Shown: one piece after another, positions 29,578-37,883 of the stretch
Layout of the letters: every line of letters starts with the position of its first letter
Position numbering within the stretch: the stretch's first letter is position 1
DNA from: Campylobacter concisus
GTDB taxonomy: Bacteria > Campylobacterota > Campylobacteria > Campylobacterales > Campylobacteraceae
Length of the DNA: 64,000 nt
Reading direction: 5' to 3'
Assembly (NCBI RefSeq): GCF_003049735.1
Contig: NZ_PIRM01000001.1
Location: 620,001 to 684,000 of the forward strand
Translations under genes and position numbers: made by a program
Notes under the pieces: model-generated
Seen by the model: only the letters and a program-made list of their open reading frames with translations
Database searches by the model: none
Told to the model about the DNA's origin: nothing

Positions 29578-30266
29578 AAAGAGGTGGCTTTTCATTGATA
29601 GAGCTTATCTTATCAGTGCTTGTAGTGGCCATAGTAAGTGCAAGCCTACCACTAGCAGTAAGAACTACTTCAAATTTAAGCGAGCAATCCTTAATGCAAG
29701 AAGGACTAATGAATGCTAAAACCTATATGTCATTAATATTAAAAGCACCATTTAGCGATCAAGTCTTAATAGCCGGTAAAAATACCATGCCATCATCTAT
29801 AACCACCCAAGAGGCTATAATTTTTCCTCTTATTATCTGCGATCAAGGGGCAAATCCAGATTTTTATGAAAAAAGCGGTGTAAAAGGTGAAGGACATAGG
29901 ATACTTGCATATCCAGTGCAAAATTCATCTGCATGTGCCACAAGGCCTAGTGATTCAAAGCTTCCAGAATCAATCAAAAGTGTAAATTTTAAAGTAAAAT
30001 CTATCAAAAATTTTAATACCCAAAAATCCATCTCACCAACTGCTAGCACCACCAAACGCGACTTTATCATAGACACAGAAACGACTCCAACCATAACAAA
30101 TGGAGCTGATAAATTTGTAGTTAGCACTCCTTTAAACGATAACGACGTTTTACAGATAAAGCTAGATACGACTATGAAAACTACAAAAGAGAGCAAAAGC
30201 GTACTTTATGGATATGCCTTTAATATAGGTGAAAGCAGTACTCTAAGTGTAAAAGAATGGAAATGA
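29571..30266 (+). CDS. Prepilin-like protein (minor pseudopilin 1)
   Basis: The protein has 231 residues with a class III (type IV prepilin) signal: a short basic leader K-R-G-G, then F-S-L-I-E-L and a hydrophobic helix to about residue 30. Processing by prepilin peptidase between Gly and Phe is expected, with Glu at mature position 5 present. The globular part is Thr/Ser/Lys-rich with two Cys. It starts at GTG 29571, overlapping the end of the MshQ-like gene, and overlaps the next gene by ten bases, so the cluster is translationally coupled. Confidence 0.85.
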   Translation: MVKRGGFSLIELILSVLVVAIVSASLPLAVRTTSNLSEQSLMQEGLMNAKTYMSLILKAPFSDQVLIAGKNTMPSSITTQEAIIFPLIICDQGANPDFYEKSGVKGEGHRILAYPVQNSSACATRPSDSKLPESIKSVNFKVKSIKNFNTQKSISPTASTTKRDFIIDTETTPTITNGADKFVVSTPLNDNDVLQIKLDTTMKTTKESKSVLYGYAFNIGESSTLSVKEWK

Positions 30267-31279
30267 AAAAAACAAAAAAAGCTTTTACATTAATTGAGCT
30301 AATAATAGTCATCACCGTGCTTGGCGTTATCTCACTTATGAGCTTTAACACACTTATGAATTTATATCAAAACTATTTTCAAAGCAAAGTAATAAACGAA
30401 CTAGAAACACAAAGCGAAATCGCTCTAGAGCAAATTTCAATGCTACTTAGCCACAGAATCAAACAAAGCGTTATCGCTAGAAAAAAAAATGGAGATTATC
30501 TAGCCCTAAATGATAGTGGCGTAAATTTAAGTAGTGACTTTGAAATTTTAGAATTTATCCCAGCTGCTTATGAGCTATTTGATGGCATAAACGAATATAA
30601 AGGAGATGATACTAACGGAGATCCGATCATCGAAGAAGGCATATATAGCGGATATGTAGATCTAGCAAATAGCTCTGTTGCAAATGGACTAAAAAGTCCT
30701 GGAAGCAAATTTAATGATGCTTTTAGAAACGGCGTAATGGACTTGACCTGCGAAAATGATAGCGATGAAGAAGATGTAAATAGTGGCTCTAGGTGCATAA
30801 ACGCCAATAATGAAAATGGTGGTTTAGTAGCGATATTTTCTAGCATACTTTATAGGGTTGGTAGCAGCTTTGGCTATCAAGAAAATTTAGACCAAAGGCA
30901 CTTAGATATCGCAAAAGTAGGCATACAATCAATCGACACGCTTAAAATTTCAAGTGATTTTAAAAATAAAAAAATTTCAGAACAGTATAAACTAGCTTAC
31001 ACAGCCATTGCCATAGCGCCAGCTGAGCAAAGTGCCGAGGATATACAAAACGGCTCTTTTGACCTTAAAATTTACTACAACTATAGGCCATGGCTAAATG
31101 AAAGCTTTAAAAAATTTAGCCCAACATCTACAAAGGCCATCAAAGCCGAAAGTGCAACACTAGCTAAACACGTAACAAGATTTGTCTTTACAGAAAAAAA
31201 TGGAGTCATCGTGCTAAAGCTTTGCCTTAAAGCAGAAAAATCAGAAATAACCATTTGCAAGTCAAAGGCGGTTTATTGA
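30257..31279 (+). CDS. Prepilin-like protein (large minor pseudopilin 2)
   Basis: The protein has 340 residues with leader K-K-T-K-K-A then F-T-L-I-E-L-I-I-V-I. Residue -1 is Ala rather than Gly, a variant tolerated by prepilin peptidases, and Glu5 is present. It is long for a pilin, with an Asp/Asn-rich middle part (about 105-180, D-D-T-N-G-D-P and D-S-D-E-E-D) that could bind calcium, as in GspG/GspK-type pseudopilins. An alternative start two codons in (ATG 30263) gives the same signal. A run of nine A at 30481-30489 is a possible slippage site. Confidence 0.82.
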   Translation: MEMKKTKKAFTLIELIIVITVLGVISLMSFNTLMNLYQNYFQSKVINELETQSEIALEQISMLLSHRIKQSVIARKKNGDYLALNDSGVNLSSDFEILEFIPAAYELFDGINEYKGDDTNGDPIIEEGIYSGYVDLANSSVANGLKSPGSKFNDAFRNGVMDLTCENDSDEEDVNSGSRCINANNENGGLVAIFSSILYRVGSSFGYQENLDQRHLDIAKVGIQSIDTLKISSDFKNKKISEQYKLAYTAIAIAPAEQSAEDIQNGSFDLKIYYNYRPWLNESFKKFSPTSTKAIKAESATLAKHVTRFVFTEKNGVIVLKLCLKAEKSEITICKSKAVY

Positions 31280-31701
31280 TGAGAAAAGGATTTACGTTAA
31301 TAGCAGCGATATTTTTTCTAGTTGTAGCAGCTTCTATCAGCACTCTTGCCCTTTCGATAGCTAGCACATCAGCTAGACAAAGCAGTGAAATTTATCTAAG
31401 AGAGCAAGCACAACTCGTTGCTCAAGCAGCAGCAGAGTATGCGATGTTTGAAATTTTTAGAACCGATTTCTCAAACAAATGCCTAGATAAAGTAGATGGA
31501 GAATTTAACGATATGTTCGACTTTAAAGTAAAAATAACTTACTTTGGCGATATCGGCATATGCACTCCACCGACCATCATGCCAGGAACAAACGGAGTCG
31601 CAAGTACTGGCAATATGATCTTTGATGTTTTTGTAACATCAAAAGATAAAAAAACGCCAAATCCTATAAATTTTCACAAACGAACTCTTCAGAAACTTTA
31701 A
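31279..31701 (+). CDS. Prepilin-like protein lacking Glu5 (minor pseudopilin 3)
   Basis: The protein has 140 residues, with leader M-R-K-G then F-T-L-I-A-A-I-F-F-L and a long hydrophobic/helical segment rich in Ala and Ser. Mature residue 5 is Ala instead of the usual Glu, as in GspK/PilX-type subunits thought to sit at the filament tip. Two pairs of Cys could form disulfides. The ATG overlaps the previous stop (TGATG arrangement). The earlier in-frame ATG at 31255 would place extra residues before the leader and lies inside the preceding gene. Confidence 0.8.
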   Translation: MRKGFTLIAAIFFLVVAASISTLALSIASTSARQSSEIYLREQAQLVAQAAAEYAMFEIFRTDFSNKCLDKVDGEFNDMFDFKVKITYFGDIGICTPPTIMPGTNGVASTGNMIFDVFVTSKDKKTPNPINFHKRTLQKL

Positions 31702-31747
31702 AATTTTATAAAGATTTTAGTTTAATTTGTTTTTAGTTTTAGCGTGT

Positions 31748-31753
31748 TATAAT
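31748..31753 (+). promoter_or_regulatory. Sigma-70 -10 box of hpf
   Basis: TATAAT, preceded by TGT and by periodic T-runs over the previous 35 bases, is the typical Campylobacter sigma-70 promoter. It is 29 bases before the ATG of the hibernation factor, which has AAAGGAG as ribosome site. Confidence 0.65.
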
Positions 31754-31781
31754 CATCTTACTTTCTATAAAGGAGATTACG

Positions 31782-32309
31782 ATGAACATAAGCATTGTAG
31801 GAAAACAATTTGAGCTAACAGAGCCAATCAAAAACTATATCCAAGACGCTTTTGATACACTTGGCAAATACAATCTCGACATTATCTCAGCAAGATGTGT
31901 TGTAGCAGCCGATGAAAAACAAGGGAAAAAAGGCTTTAATGCAGAATTTTCTCTAAATATGGCTCACAAAGATACGATAGTCGTTCGCCAAAAAGATAAA
32001 GATCTTTACGCTGCGATCGATCTTGCTATCGAAAAAGCATCAAAAGTTTTAAGAAGAGAGCATGATAAGAAATTTACTGTTAAAGGCAAGGCTGACGACA
32101 AAGAATTTCGCTCAAGAATAGGCGAAGAAAAGATCGAAGGTGTTGAAGAGATCGTGCCTATGGAGCTTGAAATTTATAAACCACTTGAGGTTGAAGAAGC
32201 ACTTGAAAAACTAAAATCAAGCGATAAACAATTTTACGTATTTAACGATGTTGACGCAAAAATGCGTGTGATCTACAAAAGAACAGACGGAACTTTTGGT
32301 CTATACTAA
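31782..32309 (+). CDS. hpf: Ribosome hibernation promoting factor, long form
   Basis: The protein has 175 residues. The N-terminal S30AE domain (about 1-105) binds the 30S decoding centre, and the C-terminal domain (about 120-175, ending F-N-D-V-D-A-K-M-R-V-I-Y-K-R) is the dimerisation module of long HPF, which joins two 70S ribosomes into 100S particles in stationary phase. It has its own promoter and terminator, so it is a single-gene unit. Confidence 0.92.
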   Translation: MNISIVGKQFELTEPIKNYIQDAFDTLGKYNLDIISARCVVAADEKQGKKGFNAEFSLNMAHKDTIVVRQKDKDLYAAIDLAIEKASKVLRREHDKKFTVKGKADDKEFRSRIGEEKIEGVEEIVPMELEIYKPLEVEEALEKLKSSDKQFYVFNDVDAKMRVIYKRTDGTFGLY

Positions 32310-32312
32310 AAA

Positions 32313-32332
32313 TAGGGGCAGCTTTGCCCCTA
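32313..32332. terminator. Hairpin after hpf
   Basis: An 8-bp stem (TAGGGGCA / TGCCCCTA) with a GCTT loop begins four bases after the hpf stop. The right arm contains a minus-strand stop codon that ends the decayed reading frame downstream, so it may once have terminated both sides. Confidence 0.7.
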
Positions 32333-32488
32333 AAATTTATGCCAATCTACTATAAATTTCTTCTTATAGTTCAAAACCCTGCTTACAAAGACTGCTACGC
32401 CAGCAAATGGCTTTAAATTTTCAAAAATAGAATAGATATCCTTGCGTGAGATAGACGTAGATACAAGAAGGCTTCCCTGTAAGCCATT
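32330..32488 (-). pseudogene. Possible C-terminal remnant of an unidentified gene
   Basis: The minus strand is open for 52 codons ending at a TAG inside the hpf hairpin. The translation (with S-R-K-D-I-Y-S-I-F-E-N-L-K and N-Y-K-K-K-F-I-V-D-W) looks like real protein rather than random AT-rich sequence. It has no start codon or ribosome site, and upstream frames up to about 32700 contain stops and a hydrophobic segment, suggesting frameshifts. I do not recognise the family. Confidence 0.3.
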
Positions 32489-32778
32489 TTAAGAAGATCT
32501 TGGCGAACTAATAAACTAGGTTGTAGCTAGTGAAGAGCGTAGCAAAAAAGTATATGCCATAAAAAAGCGGGTGATTTTCTTAAAAATAATTGTAAGCATC
32601 AAGATATGGAATTTTTTATGGACTGGAAAAGCGTATGGAAATACGACAAATAGCGCAACAGAGCAAACGAGCTAAAAATATACTTGATAGTACTAGAAAT
32701 TTTTAAAGATAAAAGAGAAACAAAGCTCTCTTTTTGATTTTTAAAATATCAAATAACTAAAACAAATACTATCTATTT
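32489..32778. other. Non-coding gap between decayed frame and DUF1523 gene
   Basis: The gap is AT-rich with no intact ORF. It may hold the upstream part of the remnant at 32330-32488: hydrophobic minus-strand pieces occur around 32530-32600. A weak AGAG/CTCT hairpin near 32711-32730 with a T-run is a doubtful terminator. No RNA gene was recognised. Confidence 0.35.
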
Positions 32779-33315
32779 CTATAAATTTTCACTAACCTTT
32801 GGTGTAAAGGCCTTATTTATCTTTCTTATCCAAATGATTAGCGAGATAAACAAGATAAAGTAAAATATATAGCTAGCTACCGGCCAACTAGTATCAGTAC
32901 CGCTTTCTTTTAGTGATATGGCATTTCTAAACTCTTGAAGCATAGAAATTCTATATCCATAATATTTTACAGTTACGTTTTTATCGCTATTTGCAAAGCC
33001 CTGAGCCTTGGCTTGTACATCAGCTGAGTTAAATTTAAAATAAAACGGAAATCCCCATGCAGTATCTTCATTTCTATAAGCCATGACTTTATTTGAATTA
33101 TTAGAATCTTTAGTGTAGATAAAATAAACATCTCTAGTAGGACCATCAGCCGGATTTTTAGCATCGATGATACCATCTTTGTCCATACGTTTGACATCGC
33201 CACCTGTGATTTGTACATTTGCATAGTGTGGAAATGAATAATCAACTACAAGAGTCAAAAAAGCGTGTAAGAGTACGATAAAAATAACGCAAATTCTTTT
33301 AAAAAATGTAATCAT
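32779..33315 (-). CDS. DUF1523 family membrane protein
   Basis: The protein has 178 residues, with an N-terminal membrane segment (about 8-26), an extracytoplasmic domain with D-Y-S-F-P-H-Y, V-K-R-M-D and Y-R-N-E-D-T-A-W-G-F-P motifs that I recognise as DUF1523, and a second membrane segment near the C-terminus (about 148-166). The function is unknown. It lies 71 bases downstream of the nitric oxide reductase with a hairpin between, so it may be partly read through from it. Confidence 0.75.
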   Translation of the reverse strand: MITFFKRICVIFIVLLHAFLTLVVDYSFPHYANVQITGGDVKRMDKDGIIDAKNPADGPTRDVYFIYTKDSNNSNKVMAYRNEDTAWGFPFYFKFNSADVQAKAQGFANSDKNVTVKYYGYRISMLQEFRNAISLKESGTDTSWPVASYIFYFILFISLIIWIRKINKAFTPKVSENL

Positions 33316-33360
33316 TTCTTTCCTTTTAAATTTGCGTTATTTTATGAAAAGATAGCTTAA

Positions 33361-33383
33361 TAAAGGGGCAAAATACCCCTTTA
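33361..33383 (-). terminator. Hairpin after the nitric oxide reductase gene
   Basis: An 8-bp stem (TAAAGGGG / CCCCTTTA) with a 7-base loop starts three bases past the stop codon of the minus-strand reductase. The minus-strand tract after it is only moderately T-rich. Confidence 0.6.
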
Positions 33384-33386
33384 GTT

Positions 33387-35618
33387 TTAAGCTTTTTTAT
33401 TAAGCATAAATTTTAGAAGTTGTGCAAGGAAGCTGATTCCACCGATTATTAAAATCGTATCGCCAATCATTCTTACCCATCTTAAATTTTGTAAGTGTGA
33501 TTGTTGTAAAAGCTCAGCACTTCTTGCATACCACATACCATGCTCTAGGCTTGCAAATGCTTGATAAATTCCTATTGGAAGTAGTGAAAGCACGATCATT
33601 AGCATAAGGCCTATATTTAAGCCCCAAAAACCTACTTTCATAAGTTTCTCATCAAATTCTTGACCTTTGAATAGATAAGTAGCTACTAGCCAAACAAATC
33701 CAAGTGCCAAAAATCCATAAACGCCAAATAGCGCAGCATGTCCGTGAACTGGAGTCGTATTTAGGCCTTGGATATAAAATAATGAAATTGGAGGATTGAT
33801 TAAAAATCCAAATACACCAGCGCCTAGCATATTCCAGAAAGCAACTGCGATAAAGCAGTAAAGTGGCCATTTTAATGTCTTAGCCCAAGTTTGAGCAAAC
33901 TGAAGTCTGTAGTGCTCATAAGCTTCAGCGCCAAGCAATACAAGAGGAACTACCTCAAGTGCTGAGAAGCTAGCGCCAACTGCCATTATAGGTGTTGTAG
34001 TGCCTGCAAAATATAAGTGGTGGAAAGTTCCTGGAATTCCGCCTACTAGGAAAAGTGATGCACTCGCAAGTGTTGAAAACGTAGCAAATCTCTTTGAAAC
34101 AAGACCAAGACTAACAAATACAAAAGCAAGTGAAGCGGTAGCAAAGACCTCAAAAAAGCCTTCAACCCAAAGGTGTACAACCCACCAGCGCCAGTATTCC
34201 ATCACTGGAAGTGGACTTCTTTGGCCGTAAAATAATCCTGCTCCGTAAAATAATCCAACTGCAACGGCTGAAGCTGCAAAGATAGCAAGTAAATTTTTGT
34301 CACCTTTGTTCTTAAATCCGCCGATAAATCCGCGAAGTAAAAGTAGCATCCAAATGACAAGGCCAACAAATAAAATAATTTGCCAAACACGTCCAAGCTC
34401 GATATATTCGTATCCTTGGTGTCCAAACCAAAAGCTTAAATTTATAGGCATAATATTTGCAATCGCTAAATACTCACCAGCAAAACTGCCAACTACAAGG
34501 ATTAGTAGTGCATAAAATAGTAAATCTACGCCAAGCTTTTGGAATTTTGGATCTTTACCGCCATTTATAATAGGTGCTAGGAAAAGACCGCCTGCTAAAA
34601 ATCCTGTCGCAATCCAGAAAATACTAGCCTGAATGTGCCATGTTCTAGCAAGTGAATAAGGAATATAAGCTGATAAATTTATACCGTAAAATTCTTGTCC
34701 TTCGACTGTATAGTGAGCTGTAAAACCGCCTATTAAAATTTGGAATGCAAAAAGAGCCAAAGTTACAAAAAGATATTTTTTAAGAGCTTTTTGAGATGGA
34801 GTTAGGCTTAATTTACTAAGTGGATCTTCGTTAATAGCTTCCAACTTTTCATCATCTTTTTTGCCATAAAAAGAGCTAAACCAAACAAGAAATCCAATAC
34901 CAGCAATAAGTATTACAACGCTTGCGATTGACCAAAAGATATTTTCGCTTGTTGGTACATTATCGATTAGTGGCTCATGTGGCCAGTTATTTGTGTATGT
35001 AGCATCGCTATTAGGTCTATTTGCTGCGGTTGCCCAGGCTGACCAGAAGAAAAAGTTATTAAGATCATCTCTATCAGAAGCATTTGGAAGAGTATTTTCT
35101 TTCATCGCATAAGCTTCTCTTAAAGATTTAAACTTAGGGTCATTTCCAAAAAGTGATGAATACTCTTGGCTTACTTGTTTCATAGCCTTTAATCTATCAC
35201 TACTAAGTACGATTTTATCGTCTTTTACGCCATTTTCTCGGTACTCTTTTTTAAGTAGAACTTTTAGATTTGCCTTTTGCTCATCATTTAAATCAGCATA
35301 TTTTGAGTGATAAATTTCATCTGCTTTTAACTCTAAAAATATAACCAACTCTTTGTGAAGCCAGTCCGCACTCCAATCAGGTGCTTGATATGCACCGTGT
35401 CCCCAAACAGAGCCAACTTGCATACCTCCTATGCTTTGCCAGGCCTCTTGACCTTTATAGATGCTCTCTTTGTCGATCACGACATTGCCATTCTCATCTG
35501 TAAAATTTACAACTGGTGGCGAGCTTCTATAAACCTCAACGCCGTAGTAGCCTAAAATACTAAAGCAAATTACTAGTACTGCAACAAGTGCTAGCCAATA
35601 CTTTTTGTATTCACGCAT
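33387..35618 (-). CDS. norB: Quinol-dependent nitric oxide reductase (qNOR)
   Basis: The protein has 743 residues, the length of single-subunit qNOR, which reduces two NO to N2O with electrons from quinol. An N-terminal helix (about 8-28) and a periplasmic NorC-like domain without a haem c motif (about 30-225, with G-S-V-W-G-H-G-A-Y-Q-A-P-D-W-S-A-D-W-L-H) precede the twelve-helix catalytic NorB core with conserved His ligands (for example H-Y-T-V-E-G, W-H-I-Q, H-L-W-V-E-G-F-F-E-V and H-G-H-A-A-L-F-G). It would detoxify NO or complete nitrite respiration to N2O. It is a lone gene behind a direct-repeat promoter region. Confidence 0.93.
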   Translation of the reverse strand: MREYKKYWLALVAVLVICFSILGYYGVEVYRSSPPVVNFTDENGNVVIDKESIYKGQEAWQSIGGMQVGSVWGHGAYQAPDWSADWLHKELVIFLELKADEIYHSKYADLNDEQKANLKVLLKKEYRENGVKDDKIVLSSDRLKAMKQVSQEYSSLFGNDPKFKSLREAYAMKENTLPNASDRDDLNNFFFWSAWATAANRPNSDATYTNNWPHEPLIDNVPTSENIFWSIASVVILIAGIGFLVWFSSFYGKKDDEKLEAINEDPLSKLSLTPSQKALKKYLFVTLALFAFQILIGGFTAHYTVEGQEFYGINLSAYIPYSLARTWHIQASIFWIATGFLAGGLFLAPIINGGKDPKFQKLGVDLLFYALLILVVGSFAGEYLAIANIMPINLSFWFGHQGYEYIELGRVWQIILFVGLVIWMLLLLRGFIGGFKNKGDKNLLAIFAASAVAVGLFYGAGLFYGQRSPLPVMEYWRWWVVHLWVEGFFEVFATASLAFVFVSLGLVSKRFATFSTLASASLFLVGGIPGTFHHLYFAGTTTPIMAVGASFSALEVVPLVLLGAEAYEHYRLQFAQTWAKTLKWPLYCFIAVAFWNMLGAGVFGFLINPPISLFYIQGLNTTPVHGHAALFGVYGFLALGFVWLVATYLFKGQEFDEKLMKVGFWGLNIGLMLMIVLSLLPIGIYQAFASLEHGMWYARSAELLQQSHLQNLRWVRMIGDTILIIGGISFLAQLLKFMLNKKA

Positions 35619-35680
35619 TGATTCTCCTTTTTTTAAAAATTTTAAGGTGAAGTTTATCTCATTTTAAAAAAGCAGCTAAT

Positions 35681-35720
35681 GATATATGTCAATAAAAGAT
35701 ATATATTGTCTTAATAAAAA
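35681..35720 (-). promoter_or_regulatory. Imperfect tandem repeat in the nitric oxide reductase promoter region
   Basis: Two copies of a GATATAT..GTC..AATAAAA pattern lie at 35681-35697 and 35699-35720. Read toward the reductase they give TTTTATTGACATATATC and a longer relative. They lie 60-100 bases before the reductase start and about 100-135 before the divergent ABC transporter gene, so either gene may be regulated here. An NO- or redox-responsive site is possible but unproven. Confidence 0.35.
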
Positions 35721-35816
35721 TTTTAAAAAATTTATGAAATTGGCGGAATTTTACATAGAATTAACCTAAAAATTATTAATATACAACTTTATATTTTTAA
35801 AATAAAGGAAAAAAAT

Positions 35817-36872
35817 ATGCAAAGAAATTTTTTGCAAAAAATGGCTAAATTTAGCCTTGTCGCTTCACTTTTTATGGCTCTTAGCCTAAACGCAGCTGAG
35901 TCTGCTAGAAGCATAACAGATATGCAAGGCGTCAAAGTAGGCGTGCCTGAGAAGGTTGAAAAGATCGCTGCTCTTTGGCACGCAAACAACGAGATCATCC
36001 TAGCGCTTGGCGGTATGGATAAAGTTGTAGCTACAACTGATCAGATCAAGAAAAACAAGTGGTTCGCCCTCGTCTATCCAAAACTTAAAAATTTACCAGC
36101 CGCGCTTGATGGCAAAGATCTTCAGATCGAAGAGCTTGTTAAGCTTGCTCCTGATGTCGTCGTAGTCTCAAGCAAAAACTATCAAGACGAGCTTAGCAAA
36201 AACGGCTTTAGCGCTGTAAATTTGATCTTTAGAGACTATCCAGATATGGAGAAAAGCATCTACGCAACTGCTGAAGTGATCGGCACTGACAAGGCCAGAG
36301 CTATGGCTGATAAACTTACAAAAAATATCCAAGATAACACCAAATTTGTAACTGATAGGACAAAAAACATCCCTGATGCTAAACGCCCAAAAGTGCTTCA
36401 CTTGCTTGGCGGAGCAAATTTATTAAAGGTTGATGGCACAAAAACTATCATAAACACTTGGATAAATTTAGCTGGCGGCAAAAACGCAGTCTCAAAAGAA
36501 GGCTCTATGATCGAGCTAACAGCTGAAGAGCTCATCAACGCAAACCCTGATATCATCATCGTTGGCGGAGCTGATACAGATGCACAGATCAAAAGCATAA
36601 AAGAAAACCCTGCATACTCAGGCTCAAACGCTGTTAAAAACGGCAAAGTTTATGGTAACCCAAAAGGCGTTTTTGGCTGGGATAGATACGGCGCAGAGAG
36701 CGCTCTTCAAATTTTATGGGCAGCAAAGACTATCCAACCAGATCTATTTAAAGATGTAGATGTAAAAGCTAAGACAAAAGAATTTTACAAAGAGTTCTTA
36801 AACCACGATCTTAGCGATACAGAGTATGACTATATCTTAAAAGGTCTAAATCCAGACGGTAGCAAAAAATAA
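35817..36872 (+). CDS. ABC importer periplasmic binding protein (iron/haem/siderophore or other chelate type)
   Basis: The protein has 351 residues with a Sec signal peptide (about 1-27, ending L-N-A-A). The two-lobed TroA/BtuF-like fold is suggested by V-V-A-T-T-D at about 70 and A-N-P-D-I-I-I-V-G-G at about 240-250. It does not show a lipobox, so it is soluble in the periplasm. It is the first of three genes with a FecCD permease and an ATPase. The ligand is probably an iron chelate, haem or cobalamin; H. pylori relatives carry nickel, so the metal is open. The upstream intergenic region would be a natural place for Fur control but I see no convincing Fur box. Confidence 0.87.
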   Translation: MQRNFLQKMAKFSLVASLFMALSLNAAESARSITDMQGVKVGVPEKVEKIAALWHANNEIILALGGMDKVVATTDQIKKNKWFALVYPKLKNLPAALDGKDLQIEELVKLAPDVVVVSSKNYQDELSKNGFSAVNLIFRDYPDMEKSIYATAEVIGTDKARAMADKLTKNIQDNTKFVTDRTKNIPDAKRPKVLHLLGGANLLKVDGTKTIINTWINLAGGKNAVSKEGSMIELTAEELINANPDIIIVGGADTDAQIKSIKENPAYSGSNAVKNGKVYGNPKGVFGWDRYGAESALQILWAAKTIQPDLFKDVDVKAKTKEFYKEFLNHDLSDTEYDYILKGLNPDGSKK

Positions 36873-36875
36873 TAT

Positions 36876-37883
36876 ATGAAAAACGCAAATTTTTCATTAG
36901 TCACCATTTTTTTAGCTCTGCTAACGCTTCTTTGCGCCTTTGTCGCACTTTGCGTTGGCAGATTTTACATTTCATTTGGCGATGTGTTTAGCGTGCTAGC
37001 TCATAGCATTGGTCTGGGAGATGGCGCAGCTAGCAACATCACAAACGTGATAGAAAATTTACGCATCCCTCGCATCATCGCAGCTATACTTGTAGGAGCC
37101 GCTCTTAGCGTGAGTGGTGCAGCTTATCAAGGTGTCTTTAAAAACCAGCTAGTAAGCCCTGATCTTCTTGGCGTATCAGCTGGTGCTTGCGTGGGAGCAG
37201 CAACTGCGATTATCTTTGATCTATCGCTATTTTGGATACAAATTTTTGCGTTTGGCTTTGGCTTAGCAGCCGTTGCTATCACGCTAGCAATACCTAAGAT
37301 GATGGGCCGCTCAAGCACGCTTATGCTAGTTCTTTCTGGTATCATCGTAAGCGGTCTAATGGGCTCAGTGATCGGCTTTTTAAAGTATGTCGCTGACCCT
37401 GAGACGAAGCTTCCTGACATTGTTTATTGGCAGCTTGGAAGTCTTGCAAAGCTTGATAGTGAAAATTTAAAATACATCGCCCCAGTGATGATCGTCTGCG
37501 CTGTTTTGCTAATCGCTATGAGCTGGCGTATAAATTTGCTCTCTCTTGGCGACGAAAGCGCGGCTAGACTTGGCGTAAATGTGGCTTACGAGCGCTCTAT
37601 CATCATCATCTGCGCCACACTTCTTACAGCTTGTAGCGTCTGCATAAGCGGTATAGTGGCCTGGGTGGGGCTTCTCATGCCTCATTTAGCGCGCATGCTA
37701 GTTGGAGCAAATAACATAAGAAGCATGCCTGCAAGCATATTTATGGGTGCTATGTTTTTGCTTTTTGTTGATACCTTGGCACGCAGTATAAGCGTGAGCG
37801 AAGTGCCTCTTGGCGTGCTTACTGGCTTTATCGGCACGGTATTTTTCGTCTGGGTCTTGTGGCGAAATAAAAAGGTTGCATGA
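36876..37883 (+). CDS. FecCD-family ABC importer permease
   Basis: This 335-residue protein with about nine to ten membrane helices is typical of the FecCD/BtuC class (L-R-I-P-R-I-I-A-A-I-L-V-G-A-A-L early; Q-L-G-S-L midway; G-I-V-A-W-V-G-L-L-M-P-H-L-A-R near the C-terminus, the coupling region for the ATPase). It begins three bases after the binding protein and its stop overlaps the ATPase start (ATGATG). Confidence 0.93.
   Translation: MKNANFSLVTIFLALLTLLCAFVALCVGRFYISFGDVFSVLAHSIGLGDGAASNITNVIENLRIPRIIAAILVGAALSVSGAAYQGVFKNQLVSPDLLGVSAGACVGAATAIIFDLSLFWIQIFAFGFGLAAVAITLAIPKMMGRSSTLMLVLSGIIVSGLMGSVIGFLKYVADPETKLPDIVYWQLGSLAKLDSENLKYIAPVMIVCAVLLIAMSWRINLLSLGDESAARLGVNVAYERSIIIICATLLTACSVCISGIVAWVGLLMPHLARMLVGANNIRSMPASIFMGAMFLLFVDTLARSISVSEVPLGVLTGFIGTVFFVWVLWRNKKVA

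Noticed and set aside
32711..32730. AGAG/CTCT hairpin followed by T-run near the DUF1523 gene end
   Set aside because: The four-base stem with an eight-base loop is too weak to list as a terminator.
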